A program made the translations under genes and the position numbers. From assembly GCA_017506865.1 (NCBI GenBank), contig JAFCMP010000357.1:873001-937000 (forward strand): 64,000 bases of DNA, read 5' to 3'. The DNA comes from Tribonema minus (taxonomy: Eukaryota; Sar; Xanthophyceae; Tribonematales; Tribonemataceae). Position 1 is the first letter of the stretch. Every line of letters starts with the position of its first letter. Below the pieces are notes generated by a model that saw nothing but the letters and a program-made list of their open reading frames with translations, did no database searches and had not been told where the DNA came from. Shown here one piece after another: positions 44,091 through 56,000 of this stretch.

Positions 44091-47000
44091 ATGGCGCATG
44101 GAGACCGCCTCGCTGCAGCTCAAAAAGCCTACGAGGATGCTAGAGATCTCATCGTGCTGCTGCAGCAGCACCGTGACCGCCTGCAGGAGCTGCTGAAAGG
44201 TGAGCCTGCAAGGATCCATTGTCTGATTTAAAGATGTGTGTACGAATCACAGTCACGTTTATCATCATGTATGTGGATGTGAATTCACCAGATGACTTCG
44301 TGTATTGCGGTGTATGCAGCTGATGGCGCCAAGCTGGCCAAGGCGACAAAGGCACACAACCGCAAGCGGAAGGCGGTAAACGAACTTCGACGCGAGCCTG
44401 GTAAGCGCTGCCTCATCATTTCTCAGGCTAGCAGGCACAGTCTATATACGTTTTCGAGTAATGAGTGACAAGGCTTGTAAGCAGTATTTTTGACGGGGTG
44501 TTCTGAAGCAACCATAGATGAGCTATTCTGTGATTTGCTGATCATGACGGGTGCACTCGGGGCCGCATGGCAGGTCTGTTAGCGACTGCCTCTGGCTTGT
44601 GTGGTTATCAAACCTTTCTGCAGGCGGGCTCCGACGTGATGATCCATTTTCAGCAGCTACCGTCATCTCGACTAGTCAGACGTGGCACTACAGTACACCA
44701 CATCTGTGTCGATGTACACTGGTCGCACTCGACCGCAGACCAGTTGAGGCATGAGGGTCTTGTTTGTGCATCTCTGAAATGTATGAGGGCTTTCCCCTTG
44801 GCATCTTGCATATTTCACCCACAACCAATAAACAACAGCAGCACAAGCACGCCCATGCCATCCGCTCTGCCTTTGCCGGTTCGCTTGCAGCTGCGGCGGC
44901 AGAGGATGGCAGTGGTACAGCGCCGCCACAGGCAAGTCATTCGTCGCGCACGCTGCTGCACCACCACTCCTGCCGCGCATGCACGCGTAGGCATCAGCTG
45001 AATGAGCTGACCCACATCTGGTTTACAACAACAGCACGGGGGGGGGGGAAGCCTGGCATCATGACGCGCCTGCTTAGAGCCTGTCACTCACGGCTACCAA
45101 CTGCTATGTATGCGTACATACATACACTCAGCCTGCCCTGCACCGCTCTGTGGTGATAACAGCGCCTGTACTGGGAATGCAGCGTGCGCTCGGCGATGCA
45201 GCTTGAATGGCGTATGGTTATACAAGTGGTCGGTGTCTGCAAAGCCGCTTGTGATTGAGTTTTGTTGTGTACTGCGCTCAAAAGGCGTGCCAGTCAGCAG
45301 CAGCCGCGATGACGCCCCGCCTTCGCAGCAGTATGACAAGCGTGTCTTCAGCAGCTCTCGGCGCAGCTCTCCAAAGTATTGAATTACCTCTCTAATTCCA
45401 GCTGTTGCGGTCTTCATGTCAATGAACTGATGAGCTCATAATCACACTTCATCTTTCCTTGCAGGCCGGCGCGGAGACCCGTGCTTCCGCGCCGGCTCGG
45501 GACATCGCTGCTGAGCAGAGCGATGCCACACGCGCTGCGCGGGGCACAACGTGCGCTGCGACAGCGACGGAGTCTGGTCCTACGCACGCCGCCACAGCCG
45601 CAAGCGAAAACGGTGGCAGCGGCATCGGCGGCGATGCTGCCGGAGCAGGCGCGCTCGCCGGCAGCGGCGGCGGCGGCGGCGACAGCGGCGTTCTCAACGA
45701 GAAGCTGCCGTGGGCGCTGGAGTTCGAAGGCGTGCTGGTGGTGGCACGCGACGCGCGGACGGTGGGCGCGCTGGCGGAGGCGCAGCGGCGGTGCGCAGTA
45801 GCGCGCGCGCAGCAGCGGCGCGTGCCCGAGGTGAGAGTTGAAGTTGGGTGACGCTCCGCTGCGCTGCAGCACGGCTCAGTTGTGCGCCCCCTTGTCGCGC
45901 GCACGCGGCTGCGGCGCGTGCTTGAGGTGAGGGTCGAAGGGTTGGGTGACACTCCGCTGCACTGCGGCACGGCTCAGTTAAGCGGTTTCCGCGCTCGCGC
46001 GCGCGCGCGCAGCGGCGCGGCGTGTGGGAGGTGAGGGTTGAGGTTGGGTGAGCGTTGCGCTGCGCTGGGGGTAAGGGCGTGGCCGTGCGTGTTGCAGCTG
46101 CAATGCGGACGGACTGTTCTGCGCGACGGAGCACGGAAGGGGGAGCACGGGGCAGGGAAGCGTGGCACGTCGCCGAGCTTGGCGAGCAGAGAGCAGAACG
46201 AATGCGGCGGGGCGCGCGTGTGAGGAATTTAAGTGCAAGCAGGAGACGGCTGTGAAGCCCGCACTTTACGCTGTTGTGGCAAGCACGCGCGCACCAGCGG
46301 ATTGTACAAAGTGCGCGGCCCTCTCCCTATTGTTGCAATCGCATGCGCTGGAGACAGCCTGCAGAGTCCGGTTCTCGTGACACTGCGTGTCAAGTGCCAC
46401 TCAAGTCAGAGTGTGTCGAGTATACAGCTATGCAGACTGTGAAAACCTGCCCGAGGCGCATACCGAGTTCGAACCGCATTTTTTACTTCAACTTTGATAC
46501 CCCCCGCCCCCCTCCTTCCATCCCCCCCGTACAGGAGGTGCCACGCGGCTGGGCATGGCTGGAGCCGGCGGGCGTCCTGGCGCAGGGCTGGCTTGACATT
46601 GGCGGCGTTGGCGGCGGACCCGCCGACGCGCTGCCGCTGGCGCAGCTGGCGCCGCTGCTGGGGGGGGCTGCGGCTGCCGCAGCTGGCGCCGCCGCCGCCG
46701 CGGAGGGCGTGAGTGGCGCAGGTGAGGGTGCACGTCCGCAGCGCGCCCTGCGCCGAATGCCGTGCTTGTGAGCGCAGCTTTCACATTAGTTATGGTGAAT
46801 CCATTGAATCAGCTCACTCTTCTGCTATAGCACTTAGAAGTGATGGACTGGCTGATTGCAGGCGGACAGAATCCTTGCGCAGTTGCGTCGCGGCTCCAGC
46901 GGCGCCGGCAGCGGCAGCGACGCCGCACACCCCGTGCTCGCCTCATCGCTTGCGGCCCGTGCTACTGGGCCATTGTGTGTCCAATTTCGGCCGGCTTCAT

Positions 47001-50000
47001 GCGGCGACGCTGCCGCTTGCCTGCCTTGCCTGTCCAAATGTCCACCTCGCCTCAAGGCACGATGCTGCGGCAGGGCTCCTGCTGCATGCTCGTGAGTGCC
47101 GTGCCCTTGCGTCGCTCGTTACGCAGCGGGCCTTGGGTGCCGACATTGCCGCTGCACATGCTGCAGGATGGCGTGGACTTGCCACGGCGCTTCGTCATGC
47201 GCACCTCGAATTTAGCCCACGGTAACGGCGTTTACGGGTAGGTTTGAGTGATTCACGCTACGAGTTTCTGTAGGCCAACAAGCCAGCATCACAAGCAAGT
47301 GCGCTCGTCTCACCCCAATTTCCGCTGCGCATGTCTACCTGCCGTGCAACACGCGCTACGCGTCGCCCATGCAGGATCCCCGCCGCCCGAGCCGCGCTGC
47401 AACAAGCGCAGGAAGGGCGGCGCCGCTGCCGCCGCCATCGACCCTATGGCCATCCTCTGCCCCTTCGAGCTGGACGGCGTGTGCAACGACCCGGGCTGCG
47501 CATACCAGCACCTCGCACGGCGCAGCTTCCGTCCGGAAGCCGCAGCAGCGGCGGCGGCGGCGGCAGCGGCGGCGGCGGCAGCGGCGGCGAAAGCGGGGCG
47601 CGGGGGCGCGAGCGCCGCAGCCGCGGGCGGTGGCGGCAGCGGCAGCGGCGGCGGCGGCAGCGGGATGCGCTTCCTGCACATCCCGCTGCGCAAGTATGGC
47701 CTCATGGCGCCGCGGAATATGGAGGGAGCGTCTCTGCCCGCGCTGGCCAAGCGGACTCCCGGGGGTCCCGGTAAACGGGGGCTAGCGGCGCCGGCTGCCG
47801 TGCAGGACGATGCGGCACCCGCCGCCGAGCCCCGTCCGCCTGCCCCCGAGCCTGCTGCAGGAACGGAGCCGGGGGGTGGCGGCGACGGCGGCGGCAGCAG
47901 CACCGGCGACGTCGACGGCGTTGCTGGCGGCGACAGCGGCGGCGGCGGCGGCGGCGCTGGCGGCGGCGTTGGCGACGGCGACGGCGGCGGCGGCGGCGGC
48001 GGCGGCAGCGTTGCTCGCGCTGGTGGTGGCAGCGCTGGCGGCGGCAACGGCGGCGACGGCAATGATGGCGATGCCGACGGCAGCGACGGCGGCGGCGGCG
48101 ATGGCGGTGGCGGCGGCAGCGGCAGCGACGGCGGCGGTGGTGGCAATGACGGCGACGGCGGCGACCACGCCTCACCCGCAGAGCTCTCCGCCCGCCTGGC
48201 GAGCCGCCAGGCTGCGGCGCTCGCCACCGCCGCCGATGAGGACAACGGCGGCGACGATGGCGGCGACGACGGCGGCGACATGGACAGCGGCGCGGACGCA
48301 TTCGTGTCGTACGGCATCGACAACCACGGCCCCGTGGAGGCGCGCGTGAAGCGCTGGCTCGCGCGCTTCACCTTTACGGCGGGCGCCCTGTTTGCGCGCC
48401 GCGCGGCCGAACGTGAGCACCTTTCACATGTTGCAGCTCGGCCTGAGATGCACGCTTGCGTACGGGACGTTTTGTGGATTGAATGCGCGCGCGCCCGTGT
48501 GTTTGCGCCACGGGCGCGGGTTGAGGTAGGGACGCTGCGTTGCGTGCTGAGCGCTGGTGGCGGTTGCCGGCGCGGCGCGCAGCACCGGCCGCATGCGCAA
48601 CATATTTGTGTGATGATTCGGTCGATCCGCATATACTGCAGACCATGCAGGTGCGAGGCAAACGAGGATTGCCATGGGCCGGCACGAGCAACGTGCGGCT
48701 GTGGTGTGTAAAGTATGAGCGCAGGCTCAGGGTCATAGGCAGGGTCGTACTGCAACGGATGCTGCGCGAGCCATTGTCTGAGTGGCGCAGCGTGTTGCAT
48801 GCGGTATGGCAGGGAGCCCTATGGCGTGTTGCGGGGGGGCTGTGTGGATTAGAGACAAGGGGGTCGGTTAACGTGGGTTAGGTTCAGTTTCAGGGGTCAG
48901 GGCTGGTAACTCTAGAGCCGCACCCACAACGATGTCACGCTGCAGCACCGTCAGCAGACACCACGAGGGCGTGCAGCCACGCACATTCGGCAGATGGAGC
49001 GCAGCGTTGATGCTTTTTCCAGCTCGTATTGCACCTCGACGCGCCGCCTGCGCCGCGACTGCCCCTGCGTGCACCCGCAGGCGCTCAGCCAAGCGCGCCG
49101 TCGCCGCCGCCTGCACATTGTGCAGCGCTGTACAGAATCCCTCATGGTCGCCTCCTGAACCGCCTGTAAGAGTCGCGCAACCATCGTGGCGCCGCACGCG
49201 CGCCGCCGCCTGCCCCCCCCCCCCCCCGCCTCCCCCGCGCAGCCCTCTACAAGATCGGCATGAAGAACAAGGCCTACCACGACGCCCTCCGCCCCTGGCG
49301 CCACGCCGAAAAGGCGCCCGGCCTGCGCGGCGAGGAGCGCGCCGCGCTGCGCGCCTACCTCACCACCACCGCCGCCGGCGCCGTCGACACAGAGGCGTGG
49401 CTGCTGCTGGCGCTGCACGACCTGCGCCCCGCGGCGGCGGCGGCGACGGCGGCGGCGGCGAAGGCGGCGGCGAGGGCGGCGGGCAGCGGGCCGGCGGCCG
49501 CGAAGGCGGCGGCGGCGGCGGCGGGCGCTGCGGAGCCGGCGGCGCTGGCGCTGCTGGAGGCGGCGCACAAGGCGCTGACGGCCAAATTGCCGGCGCTGCC
49601 GGACCCGATGGTGAGCGCTGCTGCCACCAGGGCGGGCAGGCGAATTGTTCTTGTGGTATGCGTGATGCTGCGAATGCGAGGGGTTTCTGTGAGGGCGGGG
49701 GGGGGGGGGGGGGGGTAATATATATAAAGGCATGCGTGCATCAGTGGTTCTGCGGAGGGAGGACGCGAGCGCTGGCGTCGGCAGCAGCATCACTTTGAGC
49801 GCTGGTGGAAGCCGCCATGCGGTGCTGACGGCGCGGAGGGGCGGTGCTGGGACCAGCCGAGGCAGCACAGCAGGCTGCGCGCATACCCCCCCAAAATGCC
49901 CCCTTCCAACCCCCCCTTCCCCTCCTCCTCACCTCACTCACGCGCTCCCCAGGTGGCGCGCGTCCGCCGGACGCTGCTTCGCATACCCCCATGCTTCCCC

Positions 50001-53000
50001 CTTCCAACCCCCCCCCCCCCCCCCCCCCCTTCCCCTCCCCAGGTCGCCCGCATCCTCAGGACCCTGTCGCAGCCGCTCAAGCTCGCCGCCAACTGGCGCT
50101 CTGAGGCGCTCTGGCTCACATACCTGGGCTTCGCGCGGCGCGGCCTGACGGTGCAGCAGCAGTGCGAGATGACGTATCAGGTAGCGCGTACGGGGCCCGC
50201 GACGCAGTCGCTGCGCGCGGCGTGCGGCGGTGGCGCCGCGGAGCTGCCGGGCGCTGACGGCGGCAGCCAGCCCCTGCAGGTGCGGATGATGTGTCAACCA
50301 ACGCTCAGTAGGGGGAAGGGGTGCAGTGTGTATCAGAAGCTGCTGATTCGCTGGCATTTTGGGCGGAGCTGCCGGGCGCCGACGGCGGCGGCCAGCCGCT
50401 GCAGGTGCGTGTCTTAGGGTTAGGATTGGGTGAAAGATGTGCTCGTGCTCAGCAGGGGGAAGGGGGGCAGTTTGTTGTTGTACAAGCTGCTGATTTGCTG
50501 CCTTGATTTGTGCGGAGCATGGGAGGGGGGGGGGGGGCACTAGCGAGTGGCGGCGGCAGCACTGCACCGCCGCGGGAGCGCATGGTGGAGCTGAGGAGCG
50601 CAGCGTCGGCGGGAGACAGCAAACTGATCACGCTGAATTGCGCAGTTTCGTCGGACGTGCAAGATGAGTGCCAGCGATCGTGTGACTGCCGCAGGCGAGG
50701 TGCGAGGAATGAATGGATTCATAAATGAATGACAGGCGCCTCAGCAGGCAAACCCCCCGGCTCTCACCAGCGCGTTGCGCTCATGCGCCCCCCCCCATGC
50801 ACCGTCGGACAAACCGCCGCGGCTGTGAATGAATGAATCCATGAATGAATGACGGGCGTCACGCACGCTTTCGGCTCTCACCCGCGCACTGCTGCGGTTG
50901 TGCACGGCCCCCATGCACCATAGAAATGTCACGGCTGCGAATGCGTGAGACACGTCAAGCAAGCACATCCGGCTCTCACCGCGCGCTGCGCTCGTGCGTG
51001 CGCCGTCGCAGCAGCGCATTGTGGCCGTAATCGTCAAGCGCGTAGACAAGCCCCCATGCACCTCCGGAACTCGTTGCGACGATGAATGCATGCGTTGTGC
51101 AATGAATAACAGGCGTTAAGCAAACATCCGTCTCTCACCCGCGCACTGCTGCCCTCGTTCGTGCGCCGTCGTAACAGGGCGTCGTGGCCGTGAACGCCGA
51201 GCGCGTGGGCAGGTTGCGCCAGCAGCTGAGCGCTGACGCGCTGCCGCCCGCGGCGCGCGCGCCCGTCGTGGAGGAGGCGGTGCAGCTGACGCTCCACAGC
51301 GCGCAGGCCTTGGTACGTACTTTGATGTGTGAATATCTGCAATGCCTCTGGGCAGTACTGTAATCTTGTGTTGTGGGTTAGGGTTAGCCCTAACCCTAAC
51401 CCTAACCCTAACCCAAAGCTGAGAACGGTCAGAAGCGGTTGAGAATTTCTCGTGCCATGCTTCGCTGCCGCCATCGTGCTCCGCAGTGGCGCTGTTCAGC
51501 CGCGTGTTACTGGTGGCACTTCGATCACCAGCTGGCAATGAGGAGGCTTGGCTAGCGGCGATAACCTTCTTTGAAACCACTCTTGCAGTGTCTTGCGACG
51601 CAATTTGCGTCCTTGTCCTGTTGCCTTGACAGCACTGAGGCCAAGGCCGCAAGCTTTGGGGCCACAAAGTTGGCCGTGCGTCTCTTGTCGCCATTGCGGC
51701 GCGCATGCCTTGTGTCCAGCGTCAGCACTAAGGCCACGTCCCTGTGCGCGGCGCCCACGCGCGCAGCGCAGTCGAGCACTGTTGCCTCGCCTTTTCTACA
51801 TACCTACCTTCATGTAAACGAATCAAGAGATTGTACCTGCTTTAATACCTGCCCGCGCACCAACCTCCTCTGCCCACGGTCCGCACGCACTCCCCCCCCC
51901 GCCCACTGCTGCACCGCGCTGCGCCGATTCCGCAGGCCGAGGCCGGCCACCTGAGCGATGCCCTCGCAGGACTGCTGGGGGCCCTCGGCCGCGCCGACCT
52001 CGCGCCGCCCAACCCCTTCCGCGCCGCCGCTGCTGCTGGGCGCGCCGCCGCCGCCGCGCTGCCGCTGACGCCGCCCGTCCGCGCGCTGCTGTGGCTGGCG
52101 GCGGCGCACCTGCTGGCGTTCGGCGCGTTTCCGGACGCGGCGGCGGCGCTGGCGCGCGACGCGGCGCTGCTGCCGTGCGGCGGCGGCGGCGCGGCAGCGG
52201 CGGCGCCGCCGCCGTCCGCGCACCTGCTGATGTGGTCGCCGGAGTCGCTGAGGTGAGCGAGCGCCGCCGCGGCGCTAGCTAGGGCTGGGGTTTGGGGTTG
52301 GGGTGTGAGCAGTACAGGGAGGGCGATGTGCGGCGGCGCGCATATGGCGCTGCGCTGCGGAGCACTGATGACAGTGAAGGGGCGCGCTGCCATGTGTGGT
52401 GCACGACGAGGGCGGCTGCGTCAGACTAAATGCTCTCGTGCGCAGCACCCATATGCGCCGCGCTCGCTCCAGCGTGGGCAGGGGTCTTTCACGGGTTAGG
52501 TTTGGGCTAGCCCTCACCCTAACCCGGTAACCCGTTGGTGTGTGATGCTATGGGCAGCGTGCCTGTGCCGTCGCTGTTGCTGCCACCCATGCGAGATCTT
52601 CGCCGTCAGCGGACACGCTCGACATTAGCACGGGAGGCGCGGCGTAGACGTACCATCGTGGCGCCCCTACACTAGAAGTGACAAGCACGCGCCTCAGGCG
52701 CTTCCTGCTGCGCTGCGCCTTGTCCTGCATTAAACATTATCAGAGCCATCAGCTGCCAGTCGCACCTGCAGCCCCCGCACTTTTGCCTCATGCGCCACCA
52801 CTCCCGCTGTCAGGGAGTGACCAATTATTTGCATCTGAGCCTGAGAAGCCACTTGTTTGTCATTCCTGCCGCCTGCGCGCGCATCGCAGCGGCGGCGCGG
52901 CGGCGGCGCGGCTGCGCGGCGACAGCGTGCTGCGGCGGCACCTCTGCGCTGTGCTGGCGGCGGCGGACTCGGACGTACGCGCGACGGCGATGCAGGTGAG

Positions 53001-56000
53001 GGCGCGCTGCTGCTGCCGCATCTGCTGCTGCCGCTGCGGCGGCGGTGGCGCGAGTGGTGCCGCTGCTGCCGCCGCGGCGGGGCTTGCGTGCGTGTCCATC
53101 AATGTGCAGCTTTTGTAGCTGCTGTGCCAGATGGTGACCAAGGAGTAGGCAGATGCTGCCGCATTTGCTGCTGCCGCTGCGGCGGCGGTGGCGATAATGG
53201 TGCCACTGCTGCCGCCGCGGCAGGGCTTGTGTGCTTGTTGATCAATGTGCAGCTTCATAGCTGCTGTGCGAGATGGTGACCAAGGAGTACGAAGCTGCTG
53301 CCGCCGCTGCTGCACTTATGCTAGGCACGGCTATCTTCTTCTTCCACGACCCTGAGTCACTCTTCAATGTATTGCGTCAGCTTCCCGCCGCCTGCACGAG
53401 ACCCCACCGCCCCCGCGCAACTGACAACCCCTAACCCATCCAGTCATGGCAAGGCGCCCTTCAATTGTAGGTCACACTTGAATTTACTGCGTCAACTTCC
53501 CGCTTACCCGCGCGCGACCCGCACCACCCCCGCGCAACTGTACAGACAACCCCTAACCCTAACCCCCCTAACAACATAGCGCGCGTCCGCAGGACCCCGC
53601 TATGGCGGAGGCGGCCCTGCCGCTCGCCCTCCTCGCCAACGCCATCGCCGCCGAGTCAGTGCTCGGCGGCAGCAGCGCTGCTGAGCGCTGCCTCGCGCTA
53701 GCCGGCGTCGTCGCGACGTCCGCCGCCGCTGCTGCCGCGCAGCCTCCGAAGCCGCTGCGGCGGCGCGGCTTCGTGTTTGAGGCCGATGACGCGCCGCCGC
53801 CGCTGCCGGACTTTGGCGACTGCGCGCCGCCGCTGGTGCTGCACGCGCTGCGCTGCTGCCCGGGGCTGCCGCAAGCATGTAAGAAATGAGGAGAACTTGC
53901 GGACGCAAAGGACAGCGCGTGTCACTGTAGTGCTCTGTCCAGGGTCAGCACGCCGAGTGAAGTTGAAGATCGTTGTTTGCCCGGGGGGGGGGGGGGGGGG
54001 GGGTACGTGTGGGCAACAGCGCCGCGTAATGGTGGCGGGCTGTTGGACGCCTGCGACTGGAAGCGGTACTTCAGTAGATGCAGTTGCACGCTGATGGCAC
54101 TTTTTTTTTGCACAGCCTCGCGCCCTTGCCATGGCGCGCAGAGACTCGCACCTCGCGCACTCCACAACAGGTCCATCGTCCCATGCATCGGCGCGCGTCG
54201 ACGCTCACAGCACCGCATTGCGTTCGGCCTCGCAGCCGCCATTGAAACAAACAACGACACTGAACCCCCCCCCTAGCCAACCATGTTGCCAACACTAACA
54301 GCACCGCAACGCGTGCGGCCTCAGAGTCGTCATTGAAACAAACATGGACACTGACCCGTGTTGACCCCGTGCGCCGCTTGCAGGCAACAACGCCATGTAA
54401 CAGCACCGCATTGCGTGCAGCCTCGCAGCCGCCATTTCAGCACACGTAGACCCTGACCCCCCCCCCCCCCCCGCTACCCCCCCATGTCGCCGACACTAAT
54501 AGCACTGCATTCAAACAAACACACACACTGACCCCCCCCCGGCCACCCCATGCACCCCCCCCCCAGGCAACGGCGCCGCCGCCATGGCTGAGGGCCTCGC
54601 TGCCGCGCTGCAAGAGAGCGCGTCGCCGGAGCTGCTGCTGTGCCTGCTGGCGCTGGACGCGCGCGAGCTGAGCGCTGCCGCGGTATCGGCGCGCAACGCC
54701 GCCGTCGCCGCGCACTGGGCGCTGCGCGGGGACGTGGAGGACTGGCACGGCGGCGGCGGCGGCGGCGTCGCGCGCCTGGGCGAGGCGATGGACGTCTTCA
54801 TGGCCGCCATGCGCACGTGAGTATGTATGTATGTATGTGTTGTACTAAGGCCCCCTCGCTGGCTGACGCGTGGGTTGTAGAGTCCAGGGTGAGGGTTAGG
54901 GTTAGGATTAGGCGTCGCGCGGCTGGGCGAGGCGACAGACGTCTTCATGGCTGCCATGCGCACGTGAGTATGTACGTATGTGCTAGTACGGCCCTTTCGC
55001 TGGCTGACACGTGGGTTTAGGGTTAGGGTTAGGCGTCGCGTGCCTCGGCGAGGCGATGGACGTCTTTATGGCCGCCATGCGCGCGTGGGTGTGTATATTA
55101 TGAAGTGCGGCCCCCTCAATTGCTGCTGGGGCTGACAAGTAATATCGCCACGTTCAACATACGATGCCATGTCAGCGCTGGCTGACATGTATGTATGTGT
55201 TAGTACGGCCCCCTCGCTGGCTGACTCATGCGTTTAGGGTTGAGGTTCGGGTGAGGCGCCTCGCCCTTTGGTCTGAGTCTGGGTCTGAGTGCGCACCCCC
55301 CCCCCTCTCGCACCCGTGCGCCTTGCCTCGTGCTCTTTCTGCGATGCCTGCCACTCCTATCTGCTGCATGCGCGTATCTGGACGTGATTAACCGCCCACG
55401 AAGCCGTCGTCGTGTGGCACAGCGCCGCGCCGGCTCATGGTCCTGCGAAGTGCCAAACCTTAACACTAGCCCTGCCTTGAGGCGGCGTCACCGCGGCTCT
55501 TGTCGCATAGCATCCGCCTGTGTATGTTGTGTCAGGCGCTTGTACACGCATACCTCAATGGAAGACGCCCCTAGAGCCCCCCCCCCCTTGCACCCCTCCC
55601 ATTAGCGCAATGTGGCAGCGATCAACGACAGATCTGAGCTCCCCCAGCCTTTATTTACGTCCCGAAGTGCGCACTTTAAAGAAAGTACACGCTCCCCCCC
55701 ACCCTGCGGCATTCCGCGTGCAGGCAGGCGCAGACGCCGCGCTAGCCCCTCAACGCCACCCCCCTGGCGGCCACCGTCGCGTGGGCCTACCCCCCTTTGG
55801 CCCCTCGCCTCACAAACCCCCGCATCTCCTCTTTGACGTCGCGAAGCGCGTACTTTATAGTACATTGAAGTGCTTGCCCCCCCCCCTCCCCTCGGCACGC
55901 TGCGCACAGGTGGGCGCAGTCGCCGCGGGAGCCCCTCAACGCCGCCCCGCTGGCAGCGATCGTCGCGTCCGCGGGCGCCATCGGCGGCCCCCCCGTGGCG

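Noticed and set aside
44625..44754. Plus-strand segment after a good acceptor (reads GLRRDDPFSAATVISTSQTW)
   Set aside because: It reaches a stop before any usable donor; splicing exon 2 directly to 44891 keeps the frame.
47310..48800. Minus-strand frame of about 496 codons, Pro/Ser/Ala-rich
   Set aside because: It is the exact antisense of the zinc-finger exon's Gly/Asp repeat. The plus strand has the zf-C3H1 motif and consistent splicing.
54817..54836. Simple GTAT microsatellite as an independent element
   Set aside because: It is part of the exon 13 donor and recurs with the exon-edge copies, so it was treated within that ladder.
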